Notes: a model not told the origin generated them from the letters alone. A stretch of DNA of 38,423 bases from Marinilabiliales bacterium (GCA_021286825.1 JAJTBP010000004.1:1-38423), one strand, 5' to 3'; positions 21,901-28,340 are shown, counted from the first letter of the stretch. Numbers and translations are program-made.

Positions 21901-22558
21901 CGACGTCGCTCACGGCTACAGAAGTAGACTTCATGCGCAACTCGACGCTACTCTTGTTGGCGATGTCGGCTTCCAGGGTCTGCATACCCATGAAGGAAGC
22001 CACTATGGTTTTGGCTGTCACCGGAACCTTCAGGAGAAACTCTCCATTGGCATCGGTCGAGATTCCGGTGGTTGTGCCCTTTACAACCACTGAAACTCCC
22101 GGCAGGGGCTGCCCTGTCTCATCCACAATTTTTCCTTTCAGATCTTTTTTCTGTGGCTGCTCTGCAGGAAGGGGAGCATTGGCCGGGGCATTGCCGTTGG
22201 CATCCAGGATCACGATCTGACGATCATAAATCCGGTAGTTGTTGCCGGTATTTGTAAAAAGCTGATCCAGAATTTCTTCAACAGTCTCATCCTTGGCTTT
22301 TACCGAAACCTGACGGTTGAGGTCGAGGCTCTTTTCGTTGTAGAGGACGATGAATTCGCTGTTGTTCTCGATGGCTTCAAAGACTTTTTCGATGGAGACA
22401 TTGTCCAGCTGGATGTTTAATCGGGTTTGTTGTGAATAACTTTTAGCCGACACCGTTGTGATGGTGATCAACATAAAGACAAGTAGCATTTTCATTCTCA
22501 ACAAGATTTTATTGGTGCTAGGCGGGTTGCAGCACCAATCGAATAGTTTTTTTTTCAT
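18947..22558 (-). CDS. susC: SusC/RagA-like TonB-dependent transporter with N-terminal STN signalling domain
   Basis: Outer-membrane channel for TonB-driven oligosaccharide import. The 1203-residue protein has a signal peptide with a long basic start (hydrophobic core about 22-38). An STN (secretin/TonB N-terminus) domain follows at about 65-117, a carboxypeptidase-D-like beta-sandwich at about 140-212, then the plug (about 218-335, with VFVIDGVPVNN-type and RGAKSLSN motifs) and a beta-barrel ending in a terminal Phe (LGFKINFDF). The STN domain, which contacts anti-sigma factors in this family, fits the FecR/sigma genes directly upstream. The start at 22558 is chosen because the frame upstream to 22654 is made of repeat DNA translated by chance. 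Its leader carries unusual direct repeats. Confidence 0.94.
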   Translation of the reverse strand: MKKKLFDWCCNPPSTNKILLRMKMLLVFMLITITTVSAKSYSQQTRLNIQLDNVSIEKVFEAIENNSEFIVLYNEKSLDLNRQVSVKAKDETVEEILDQLFTNTGNNYRIYDRQIVILDANGNAPANAPLPAEQPQKKDLKGKIVDETGQPLPGVSVVVKGTTTGISTDANGEFLLKVPVTAKTIVASFMGMQTLEADIANKSSVELRMKSTSVAVSDVVVTALGMKREKKALGFSVGEVKGEMLTETPQLNLLNSLQGKVTGVRISQMNGNAGSSVNIIIRGAKSLSNDNQPLFVIDGVPVNNGSNNIYNGADMGNAISDLNPDDVESISVLKGASAAALYGSRAGNGVILITTRSGAKGKKGLGVSVNSSLVFDVMTDIYPYQTRFGTGKAGAHVFEEGENEVWGSQLDVGEMWAQWNTNGEKKPLVSYPNRIRDFMQTGYTVTNNVSVDGNNKNGYFRLSMGDMRNQGLIPNTDLNRSTINLNTQYKLSDKLSVTANFNWNETGSDNRPNVTGDDRNDVVRSLYEKGPQVNILDLRNYWKPGLEGIQQSVNASKQNNAYFVAYENTNSFTRDRLISKVQFDWEIIKDLSLMGRFSRDAFSESRESRRAYSTTTNLTGYYNIYNSINKETNIEFNLSYKKKFGKDWSANGFIAANRRYVFGRVISNTASSLVIPQLYTISNGAPGTVTYSSAWSKKAVYSLYGMASIDYKGMVYLDMTGRNDWSSTLPVANRSYFYPSASLSVLFSEMFKLPEWFSFAKFRAGTAQLGNDTGPYNLDPSFSIGVDWGTVKQMFMGGNLTNNQLKPERSTSNEIGVDLKFLKNRIGLEATYYQIQNRNQILNISIPIESGASSKSINSGNIESKGWEIGLSTTPISKKDFKWDLNFSFTRNRTYLKELAEGLSNIDFYSIEGGNGVIRTKVGEEIGDIWVKPLLTVADKTSPYYGYPIISSAGKYQMDSDPAHMVKVANTNQDFILGIQPSFTYKGWTLFANVEWNQGGHFYSNSWMFMTNNGVNASTFGGAAYDKSQNIVDQIKANPNAFFGNWVGGRLPELGGFAWPTTQARYADASFNPGVREVVTNGVKSYVENLGDPTLTKWLDPFNANQAANRQNVARAIFSSTYVKVREIVLSYRIPNKFVQKLSLQHASLSLVATNMYEWTKAGIHIDPERAYRNTGSGWVQGSEYYNMMPWTGTLGFKINFDF

Positions 22559-22584
22559 AAATTTGGTTCGTTTACGATTATAGA

Positions 22585-22622
22585 GCACATAATTTGTAAT
22601 CAGGAGTCGGAAGTTGGCAGAC
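22585..22622 (-). repeat. 38-base imperfect direct repeat, copy 1 (susC leader)
   Basis: This matches 22673-22710 with 4 mismatches in 38 bases; the copies are 88 bases apart start to start. On the minus strand it breaks into 7-base units with T at the fourth position (GTCTGCC, AACTTCC, GACTCCT, GATTACA, AATTATG). It lies 30-70 bases ahead of the susC start codon. Part of it forms the hairpin at 22604-22632. Confidence 0.8.
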
Positions 22623-22639
22623 TTACCGACTCTTTTTTT
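22604..22639 (+). terminator. Terminator-like hairpin in the susC leader, oriented antisense to susC
   Basis: GAGTCGG (22604-22610) plus AAGT (22611-22614) pair with ACTT (22621-22624) plus CCGACTC (22626-22632). This gives 11 pairs with one bulged A and a 6-base loop. A run of seven T follows on the plus strand (22633-22639). As a terminator it would act on plus-strand transcripts, for example antisense RNA from within susC. On the susC mRNA the same sequence would be a leader hairpin preceded by an A-run. Confidence 0.5.
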
Positions 22640-22649
22640 GTAACAAATT

Positions 22650-22663
22650 CTCATTCAAATGAG
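22650..22663. promoter_or_regulatory. Perfect inverted repeat CTCATT-CA-AATGAG between the two repeat copies
   Basis: Six-base arms with a 2-base spacer, about 90 bases ahead of the susC start. The spacing is too tight for the full stem to form in RNA, so a dimeric protein-binding site is the more natural reading. No known regulator site is recognised. Confidence 0.35.
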
Positions 22664-22672
22664 TAGATGCAA

Positions 22673-22710
22673 GCACATAGTTTGTAGTCAGGAGCCGCAA
22701 GTTGGCAGAC
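22673..22710 (-). repeat. 38-base imperfect direct repeat, copy 2 (susC leader)
   Basis: Second copy of the repeat at 22585-22622, starting on the minus strand 15 bases after the fecR stop codon. On the minus strand it reads as consecutive 7-base units with CT at positions 3-4 (GTCTGCC, AACTTGC, GGCTCCT, GACTACA, AACTATG), continuing beyond the repeat with TGCTTGC and ATCTACT. The 7-base periodicity is clearer here than in copy 1. Confidence 0.8.
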
Positions 22711-22725
22711 CTGCAGCCAGAGTCA

Positions 22726-23970
22726 TTAGTAAATAAGGTTCCTCATAGGCATTTTCTCGTTTTTTTCTATCAATATGTTGTTGTTGTCTATTCTGTATCG
22801 GATACCTGCCACATCTTTCAATACATTCATCACCTGATCGATCGACTCCTTCAAATCAAGTTTACCGCTGATCACATCATTGGATGGGGTGGGTGAAGTG
22901 TAGGTGATGCGGACATTGTAATATCTTTCCAGCCGACTGAAAACATCCGTCAGGTTTACTTTTTTACAGGTGAGCCACCCATCCCGCCAATCGGTAAAAT
23001 ATTCTGTGTGGCGCTCCTCCGTTACTTGAGTCGTTTGTTTAAACTTGTCGTACACCGCCTTTTGGTTGGGCTTCAAAAGGGTCTCGTCTCCCATAAGACG
23101 CATCTTTTCGTTTTTGTGTTGGGAGATGCTGCCTTCAAGCAGTACCGTCACAACATTCAGATCGGAAGAGTAGGCGGAGATGTCGAACTTCGTCCCAAGC
23201 ACCCTGACAGAGATGTCGTGCGTCTTTACGAAGAAGGGCTTTTCGGGATTTTTTGCCACGTCGAAGAAGGCCTCACCATCGAGGAAGACTTCGCGTGATT
23301 TGGCATCAAACGCAGAGGGGAAAGCAAACTTACTCCCGGCATTGAGCCATACCCTGGTTCCGTCGGCCAGTTCAATGATGCTTTTCTTGCCAAAGGGTAC
23401 CACTACCTTGTTCATGCTGGCGGCCGATTCCGTTTTGGCCGGAGAGAGCTTGACTACCGAATCGTTGTTGATGCGGATGGCATTTCTTTTGGAATCGACG
23501 GTCACGGACGACTCTTGCTTGACAAGATCGATGACCTCACCGGTCGAAAGGATCAGCTTGGATTGTTCCGTGGGAACCGGACCGGCAAATAGTTGGGATT
23601 CGTTGACGACGACTTCGTTCTGTCGGTAATAGACAAGTCCGGCAATCGAAGCCACCATCAGGAAGACGGCAGCATATTTCAGGATGGAAAGGAAGGAGTA
23701 GTTTTTCTTCCGAAGATGGGTCTTCTCTTCAAAAAGTTCGATGGAATGCCACATCTCACGGATGACCGCCCGGTCGGTGGCCGGTTGATCGCCTTCGGCA
23801 ACCCGGCAGATGGACCTTGCCGAGGATATCAGCGCTGCAAATTCAGGCGCGCTCTTCAGCATGGAATCCAATTTCCTGTCCTTCCTGTGACCTTTGATCC
23901 AGGATAGGAGAAACGGATCCTCCATGATCTCCTCAAGCGAGAAATGCAGGTATTCTTCGTAGTCCACCAT
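22726..23970 (-). CDS. FecR-family anti-sigma factor
   Basis: Inner-membrane anti-sigma factor that relays the state of the SusC STN domain to the ECF sigma factor. The 414-residue protein has a cytoplasmic N-terminal region (about 1-93) with a motif around FLLSWIKG, one transmembrane helix (about 94-114), a periplasmic FecR domain (about 187-282, with KKSIIELADGTRVWLNAGS and FLDGEAFFDV) and a C-terminal DUF4974 domain (about 335-405). This is the standard Bacteroidota layout. It lies 52 bases after the sigma gene and 167 bases ahead of the susC start. Regulation of susCD by this pair is inferred from position and from the STN domain. Confidence 0.93.
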   Translation of the reverse strand: MVDYEEYLHFSLEEIMEDPFLLSWIKGHRKDRKLDSMLKSAPEFAALISSARSICRVAEGDQPATDRAVIREMWHSIELFEEKTHLRKKNYSFLSILKYAAVFLMVASIAGLVYYRQNEVVVNESQLFAGPVPTEQSKLILSTGEVIDLVKQESSVTVDSKRNAIRINNDSVVKLSPAKTESAASMNKVVVPFGKKSIIELADGTRVWLNAGSKFAFPSAFDAKSREVFLDGEAFFDVAKNPEKPFFVKTHDISVRVLGTKFDISAYSSDLNVVTVLLEGSISQHKNEKMRLMGDETLLKPNQKAVYDKFKQTTQVTEERHTEYFTDWRDGWLTCKKVNLTDVFSRLERYYNVRITYTSPTPSNDVISGKLDLKESIDQVMNVLKDVAGIRYRIDNNNILIEKNEKMPMRNLIY

Positions 23971-24022
23971 TCGTCGGGTTAGTTAATTCTATAAAGACAA
24001 CCCAACGGATTTTGTGGACAAA

Positions 24023-24619
24023 CTATTCCGATTTTTTTTCGTTGTGGAAAAACCCCAGGAAGGCAACGATGAATTTGTTCTCCTTCAAGGTCGATTTTAG
24101 CTGGCGGATGGATCTGTAAACCATTTTTCTGGCGGTATCATAGCTGATTGACATCATCTCACAGATGTGTTCATAATCCAATTCGCAGACATAGCGATAA
24201 TAGAGGATCTCCTTCTGTTTTGGGGGCAGTAGATTGAAAGCCTTGCGGAGGGCCTTTTCCTTGTCGGTAAGCTCCTCCTTGGAAATGAACAGCTCTTCGG
24301 GCGATTCTTCCACCAAAAAATCCAGTCCGGAAGGGAGGGTCAAGGTCGGATGATGAGACTGCTTCACCAGATTTCTGGCGATGTTGTGACGAAAAGCAGC
24401 CATGAGGTAATAACGGATGTTGTGGGTGGTTCCCAGCTTCTCCCTCCCTTTGATCAGCGCAAGGAAGACCTCCTGAATGGTATCCCGGATCAGCTCTTCA
24501 TCTTTGGTGAATTTCCTTCCGAACCGAAGCAGAAACTGGACATGGGTAAAGTAGATATGTGATAAAGCATATCGTTTGCCATTTCGGAAATCATCCCAAA
24601 GATCAGCATCTGCAATCAT
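24023..24619 (-). CDS. ECF-type RNA polymerase sigma factor
   Basis: The 198-residue protein directs RNA polymerase to PUL promoters when released by the FecR protein. Region sigma-2 covers about residues 20-85 (DEELIRDTIQEVFLALI, then RYYLMAAFRHNIARNL). Region sigma-4 covers about 138-190 (LPPKQKEILYYRYV, then the helix-turn-helix YEHICEMMSISYDTARKMVYRS). There are no extra domains. The start at 24619 is the first ATG of the frame. The gene is the first of the sigma-fecR-susCD series and follows a gap that contains the terminator of the preceding gene. I found no perfect TAnnTTTG box ahead of it, so its promoter is not identified. Confidence 0.92.
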   Translation of the reverse strand: MIADADLWDDFRNGKRYALSHIYFTHVQFLLRFGRKFTKDEELIRDTIQEVFLALIKGREKLGTTHNIRYYLMAAFRHNIARNLVKQSHHPTLTLPSGLDFLVEESPEELFISKEELTDKEKALRKAFNLLPPKQKEILYYRYVCELDYEHICEMMSISYDTARKMVYRSIRQLKSTLKENKFIVAFLGFFHNEKKSE

Positions 24620-24792
24620 CTGGTGGTCATGAAAAGATTAGTCTATCAGTAGTGATGGTTCCTTGCCGGAGGAATGTGATTCGAAATGTAGAACAAATTT
24701 TTGAAAAAAGCGGTGAGAAAGATCAATTTTTAGTCGAAACGTTGCCGAAGGTCAATCTTTGGGGAGCCGTTCTCGGGTAATCATCAGAAAGC

Positions 24793-24830
24793 AGAAAAAA
24801 GAGGGGTCCGAAGTTTTCACTTCGGACCCC
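24793..24830 (-). terminator. Intrinsic terminator after the 162-residue uncharacterised gene
   Basis: A perfect 11-bp stem (24803-24813 with 24820-24830, arms starting GGGGTCCG) has a 6-base loop and is followed on the minus strand by a T-rich run (24793-24800). It lies 26 bases after the stop codon at 24857 and insulates the sigma-factor gene from upstream transcription. Confidence 0.9.
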
Positions 24831-24856
24831 ATGGCATGAGGGCAACCGCGATCTCC

Positions 24857-25345
24857 CTATCCTGCCAAAAGAATTGACTGCAGGATGATCTCTCTCCATT
24901 TGGTCGCCATCTGAAGTTGACCTTGCATGGAGAGTGAATCCAGGTGAGCATTGTAAAATTCGAGTACCTGATCCTGGGCCCTGGTTTTTCCCCGGATCTC
25001 CAGTTCCAGCTTGTCCGTCACGGTTCTTGTGTCGTCGGCAAGTTTGACGGTACGGGTGGTGGGTAGGATCCGGCATTCCGTCATCTCCTTCAGGTCAATT
25101 ACCTGGGAGGCGGAATCCGACTCTGTTTTCCTGATGAAAAACAATCGGTTCTTTTCCTGATCCAAACCGATCAGCACATGGATCCAACTGTCCATTTGAT
25201 GCAGTGTGCATTGGTGTTCCGCTGCGAGGTTGGTCAGCGGTTGGATTTTTTCTTTTGTCGCCTTTTTGTTGAGATAGATGACGGCTACGAGGGTAACGGC
25301 TCCTGCGACTACCAGGAGCATTTCAATGATTGACAAAGTATTCAT
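24857..25345 (-). CDS. Uncharacterised membrane-anchored protein
   Basis: I do not recognise the family. The 162-residue protein has one N-terminal transmembrane helix (about residues 7-25, with VVAGAVTLVAVIYL) followed by a Lys-rich stop-transfer segment. The rest is soluble, mixed alpha/beta and probably cytoplasmic. The segment from about residue 50 (WIHVLIGLDQEKNRLFFIRK) with alternating hydrophobics suggests a small beta-sheet domain resembling PH-like or lipid-binding folds, which is only a guess. The start at 25345 is chosen because the helix follows at once. A strong terminator follows. It lies 90 bases after the next upstream gene, with a hairpin in between, so co-transcription is uncertain. 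Confidence 0.7.
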   Translation of the reverse strand: MNTLSIIEMLLVVAGAVTLVAVIYLNKKATKEKIQPLTNLAAEHQCTLHQMDSWIHVLIGLDQEKNRLFFIRKTESDSASQVIDLKEMTECRILPTTRTVKLADDTRTVTDKLELEIRGKTRAQDQVLEFYNAHLDSLSMQGQLQMATKWREIILQSILLAG

Positions 25346-25380
25346 TTCCGGTTTTTTAAAATTGAACATACGATTCCCAT

Positions 25381-25411
25381 GCAACAGGCTCCCTTGAAGC
25401 GGCCCTGTTGC
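25381..25411 (-). repeat. Inverted repeat between two small uncharacterised genes
   Basis: GCAACAGG (25381-25388) and CCTGTTGC (25404-25411) form a perfect 8-bp stem with a 15-base loop. It lies 24 bases after the stop codon of the upstream minus-strand gene. No T-run follows, so it is a weak terminator candidate or a leader structure of the 162-residue gene. Confidence 0.4.
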
Positions 25412-25435
25412 TGATTCCGAAGAATGGGGCGGATG

Positions 25436-25804
25436 TTACCAGAAATAATGGAAAGGGAAGATGAGATCCTGCTTCTTGAGGCGGACCAGGATCCTGACGA
25501 TGGGATGGTTATAGGCCGAAAGCCTTAGAAAAGTGATCTTGCCTGCCGCCTCAATGCTGGCGTACAAACTGTTGATGAACCGTTTGGGATGCGTCCAGGT
25601 AGGGTTCGATCCGACAATCTGACGCTCCTCTGTCCGGTTGATCTGAAGCGGAAAGCCGGAGGAAAGGGTTGCGAAAGAGACCTGATGATCGTGCGATCCG
25701 CTTGCCGACACCTCCGACCGCTCCGGAACAAGCCGGTTCGGAATACTGCTGCAGAACAGCAGCAGGGTCAGGAACATCACCACATATCGGATCTTTTGAT
25801 TCAT
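25436..25804 (-). CDS. Small uncharacterised secreted protein
   Basis: Not recognised. The 122-residue protein begins with a clear hydrophobic signal segment (about residues 7-20, with VVMFLTLLLFCSSIP), possibly a lipoprotein signal since a Cys sits at 18 in LFCSS, though the lipobox is poor. The mature part is short, basic and ends with a strongly aromatic tail (LIFPFHYFW). A perfect promoter-type box TAACTTTG sits directly ahead of the ATG (see that entry), which supports a real gene. It is divergent from the deoxyribonucleotidase gene with 152 bases between. Other frames here are shorter on coding character. Function unknown. Confidence 0.6.
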   Translation of the reverse strand: MNQKIRYVVMFLTLLLFCSSIPNRLVPERSEVSASGSHDHQVSFATLSSGFPLQINRTEERQIVGSNPTWTHPKRFINSLYASIEAAGKITFLRLSAYNHPIVRILVRLKKQDLIFPFHYFW

Positions 25805-25808
25805 GGGA

Positions 25809-25816
25809 CAAAGTTA
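25809..25816 (-). promoter_or_regulatory. Perfect -7 box (TAACTTTG) directly ahead of the small secreted-protein gene
   Basis: The minus strand matches TAnnTTTG and ends only 4 bases before the ATG at 25804. With the usual 5-8 bases to the transcription start, the message would begin at or just inside the start codon. The mRNA would then be leaderless, or the true start would be the Met at codon 10. No TTTG was found at -33. Confidence 0.5.
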
Positions 25817-25908
25817 GCACGAAAAAACCAATCTTTCTGCGACACAACCTGCTGATGGGTTTTCCGGCACTTCGGCCGGATCGGCACCGAAAATCCAACC
25901 TTTTGGTC

Positions 25909-25916
25909 TACCTTTG
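25909..25916 (+). promoter_or_regulatory. Perfect -7 box (TACCTTTG) for the deoxyribonucleotidase gene
   Basis: It matches TAnnTTTG and places the transcription start near 25923, giving a leader of about 34 bases before the ATG at 25957. No TTTG lies 19-21 bases upstream, so the -33 element is weak or absent. Confidence 0.6.
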
Positions 25917-25956
25917 CCTTCGCCCGAAAGACCAAGGATCAGGGAATGTACCACAG

Positions 25957-26478
25957 ATGAAAAGACTCTTTGTTGACATGGATGGAGTCCTCGCCAATGT
26001 GTACGAGCAGTTCATCCTTTTCGAACAGCAACACACCGGGAGGACCAAAAGGATGGAGGAACTTTCCGGATTGTTGGAGCGCGAGGCGTTTCCCAACCAT
26101 GACCTGTATGTTCATTCCGACAACTTCTTTTTGGATGCCAAGCCAATGGCGGGAAGCCCGGAGGTGTTGAGCCGGCTGAATGACCAATACGATCTTTACA
26201 TTGTCTCCTCGGCTATGGAGTTTCCCCCAAGCCTTCTTCAGAAAAAGAGATGGCTTGAGATCCATTTCCCTTTCATCCATTGGAAACAGATCATACTTTG
26301 CGGCAGCAAGGACTTTCTGGTGGGTGACATCCTGATCGACGACCATTTCAAAAATCTGGATCCCTTTCAAGGCACCACGCTGCTCTTTACCCAACCCCAC
26401 AACATCGGAAGGGAGGTGGGTCGACACCTCCGTGTGGACGACTGGCAGGCGATCGGAGAATTGCTTTGGAAGGTGTAG
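25957..26478 (+). CDS. HAD-family 5'(3')-deoxyribonucleotidase-like phosphatase
   Basis: Predicted cytoplasmic phosphatase that dephosphorylates deoxyribonucleoside monophosphates. The 173-residue protein has HAD motif I as DMDGVLANV (Asp7 and Asp9), a motif II Ser in YIVSSAMEFP and the motif III acidic pair in LIDDHFKNL, the spacing of the NT5C group. Length is typical. The start at 25957 begins the conserved MKRLFVDMDG; the frame stays open to 25669 but only by chance, through the neighbouring divergent gene. A good -7 box lies upstream. A small hairpin (CACT/AGTG, 26485-26499) with five T follows the stop and may be a weak terminator. Exact substrate is unproven. Confidence 0.85.
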   Translation: MKRLFVDMDGVLANVYEQFILFEQQHTGRTKRMEELSGLLEREAFPNHDLYVHSDNFFLDAKPMAGSPEVLSRLNDQYDLYIVSSAMEFPPSLLQKKRWLEIHFPFIHWKQIILCGSKDFLVGDILIDDHFKNLDPFQGTTLLFTQPHNIGREVGRHLRVDDWQAIGELLWKV

Positions 26479-26614
26479 GAGCGACACTCGCCGGCAGTGG
26501 TTTTTCCCCATCCTTTCGACACTGATCTTGCCAGAAACCCCTTCCGTTGGGATACCGATCCCCCGAAATTGACATAAAGTTTCGCCTGCTTTCGGAAGAA
26601 GATCGTGGAAAAGA

Positions 26615-26645
26615 TTGGGAATACCCACTCAATGCCTTATCTTCG
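26615..26645 (+). promoter_or_regulatory. Candidate promoter of the GH28 gene
   Basis: TTG (26615-26617) is followed after 20 bases by TATCTTCG (26638-26645), one mismatch from TAnnTTTG. This would give a leader of about 40 bases before the ATG at 26695. Confidence 0.45.
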
Positions 26646-26694
26646 CGGGTGAGGAGGCAATCCGCTCTTCTTGAATCAAACAACACTATTTTCT

Positions 26695-28254
26695 ATGACT
26701 ACTTCACGAATCTTTCTGACAGGAATGGTGATTTTTTTCGCCATTTTCTCTGCCACTGCCAGGCAGAATGTCTACAACGTGGTCGACTACGGCGCCAAAG
26801 GGGACGGCAAGACCAACAACACAAAAGCCATCAACAAAGCCATTGAGGCCGCTGCCAAGGCGGGAGGAGGCACCGTCTTCTTCCCTGCAGGAGAGTTTCT
26901 TTCCTACACCATCCGGATGAAAAGCAACATCACCCTACACCTCGATCAAGGGGCCATCCTGTCGGGCGACAAGGAGGTCGATGGGGTGGGATACGACCTT
27001 CCGGAAAAGGAGAGCTGGTACAGCAAGTTTCAGGATTTTGGCCACAGCTACTGGAGAAATAGCCTCATCTATGGCGACAGTCTCCGGAACATCGCCATCG
27101 AGGGAGATGGACTGATCTGGGGGAAAGGGCTGTATACCTTTGACAAACCGAAGATTGCCGGATCAGGCAACAAAGCCATCGCCCTTAAAAACTGCTTCAA
27201 TGTGACCATTCGGGATGTCTCGATCCTGCATGGCGGCCATTTCTGCATCCTGGCTACGGGGGTGGACAATCTGACCATTACCAATGTCCGGGCAGATGCC
27301 GACAGGGATGCCTTCGACATCGACTGTTGCAAGAATGTCCGGATTTCCGATTGCAACATCAATTCACCGACCGACGACGGACTCTGCCTGAAATCCTCCT
27401 TCGGATTGGGTTATGCCCGGGCAACTGAAAATGTAACGATCACAAACTGCCACGTCTACGGGTATGACTTCGGAACCCTGATGGACGGCACTTTCAAATC
27501 TGAATTCAAGGATGAGGCACCGGATGCGAACCATGCCATCACCGGACGTTTGAAGATGGGGACAGAATCCAACGGTGGTTTCAAAAACATAGCGGTCTCC
27601 AATTGTGTCTTCGAACATTCCAGGGGCATTTGCCTGGAAACCGCCGATGGCGGACTCATCGAGGATGTGGTCATGGACAACATCACCATGCGGGACATTA
27701 CCGACACACCCTTCTTCATCCGACTGAATGCCAGGATGCGCGGACCACAAGGAACACCGGTAGGCGTCTGCCGCCGGATCACCTTCAGCAACATCAACGT
27801 ATACGATGTAGGCGGAAGAGCCAAATTCCCGGAGGTGGGAGCAGGCATGGTGATGGGGATTCCCGGTCATTACATCGAGGATCTGACCCTCAGCAACATC
27901 CGCATCTATTTCCGCGGTGGGGGTCCGAAAGAAGCCATCGACAAAGAGGTTGCCCAACTACCGGATGTCTACCCGGATCCTTACCGTTGGCACTCACTCC
28001 CCGCCTACGGCATCTATTTCAGATATGTCAAGGGATTGCGGGTGAACGATGTGGTGTTGCGTTACCTGAATCGGGAAGAACGTCCGGCATTTGTCCTGGA
28101 TGATGTGCATGACGCCAGGTTTCATCATGTCGATGCCCAGAGAGGGGAGGGAGCTCCTCAGTTTATCCTGAAAAACGTGACCAATTTCTCGGCCGAGCAG
28201 GTGGAAGGGGTGGGAGACACCCGTCTGGTAAGCACCGAAGAGAAAAGACTCTGA
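26695..28254 (+). CDS. Secreted GH28-like polygalacturonase-family protein
   Basis: The 519-residue protein has a signal peptide (about 1-22, ending SATARQ) and a right-handed parallel beta-helix starting with the pectin-lyase-type YNVVDYGAKGDGKTNNTKAI. Acidic active-site equivalents are seen in DADRDAFDID and SPTDDGLCLKS. At the place of the usual GHG motif it reads TGRLKMGTESNGG, with no His at that position, as in a divergent group of bacterial GH28 proteins. It probably acts on galacturonan or rhamnogalacturonan side groups, but activity is uncertain. The start at 26695 is the first ATG; a TTG at 26671 would add eight residues. It has its own promoter and terminator and lies outside the xylan operon, so it is probably monocistronic. 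Confidence 0.85.
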   Translation: MTTSRIFLTGMVIFFAIFSATARQNVYNVVDYGAKGDGKTNNTKAINKAIEAAAKAGGGTVFFPAGEFLSYTIRMKSNITLHLDQGAILSGDKEVDGVGYDLPEKESWYSKFQDFGHSYWRNSLIYGDSLRNIAIEGDGLIWGKGLYTFDKPKIAGSGNKAIALKNCFNVTIRDVSILHGGHFCILATGVDNLTITNVRADADRDAFDIDCCKNVRISDCNINSPTDDGLCLKSSFGLGYARATENVTITNCHVYGYDFGTLMDGTFKSEFKDEAPDANHAITGRLKMGTESNGGFKNIAVSNCVFEHSRGICLETADGGLIEDVVMDNITMRDITDTPFFIRLNARMRGPQGTPVGVCRRITFSNINVYDVGGRAKFPEVGAGMVMGIPGHYIEDLTLSNIRIYFRGGGPKEAIDKEVAQLPDVYPDPYRWHSLPAYGIYFRYVKGLRVNDVVLRYLNREERPAFVLDDVHDARFHHVDAQRGEGAPQFILKNVTNFSAEQVEGVGDTRLVSTEEKRL

Positions 28255-28272
28255 AGCGTTTTTGGGTAGTAA

Positions 28273-28340
28273 GGGTGGTTGGCAGTTGTATGGAAAGCGA
28301 CGAAAGGGCGCTCCATCACCCGCCAACCATCCTTTTTTTT
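28273..28340 (+). terminator. Intrinsic terminator after the GH28 gene
   Basis: An 11-bp stem (28273-28283 with 28322-28332, one G-T pair) encloses a 38-base loop that itself contains a smaller hairpin (ATGGA/TCCAT plus GCG/CGC). Eight T follow at 28333-28340. The stem begins 18 bases after the stop codon. Confidence 0.8.

Noticed and set aside
22559-22654. N-terminal extension of SusC by 32 residues
   Set aside because: The stretch translates the leader repeat DNA; the signal peptide begins properly at 22558.
25551-25898. 115-codon minus-strand frame across the small secreted-protein gene and its promoter region
   Set aside because: It overlaps a frame with a signal peptide, runs through both divergent promoter boxes and has an Arg/Ser-rich shadow composition.
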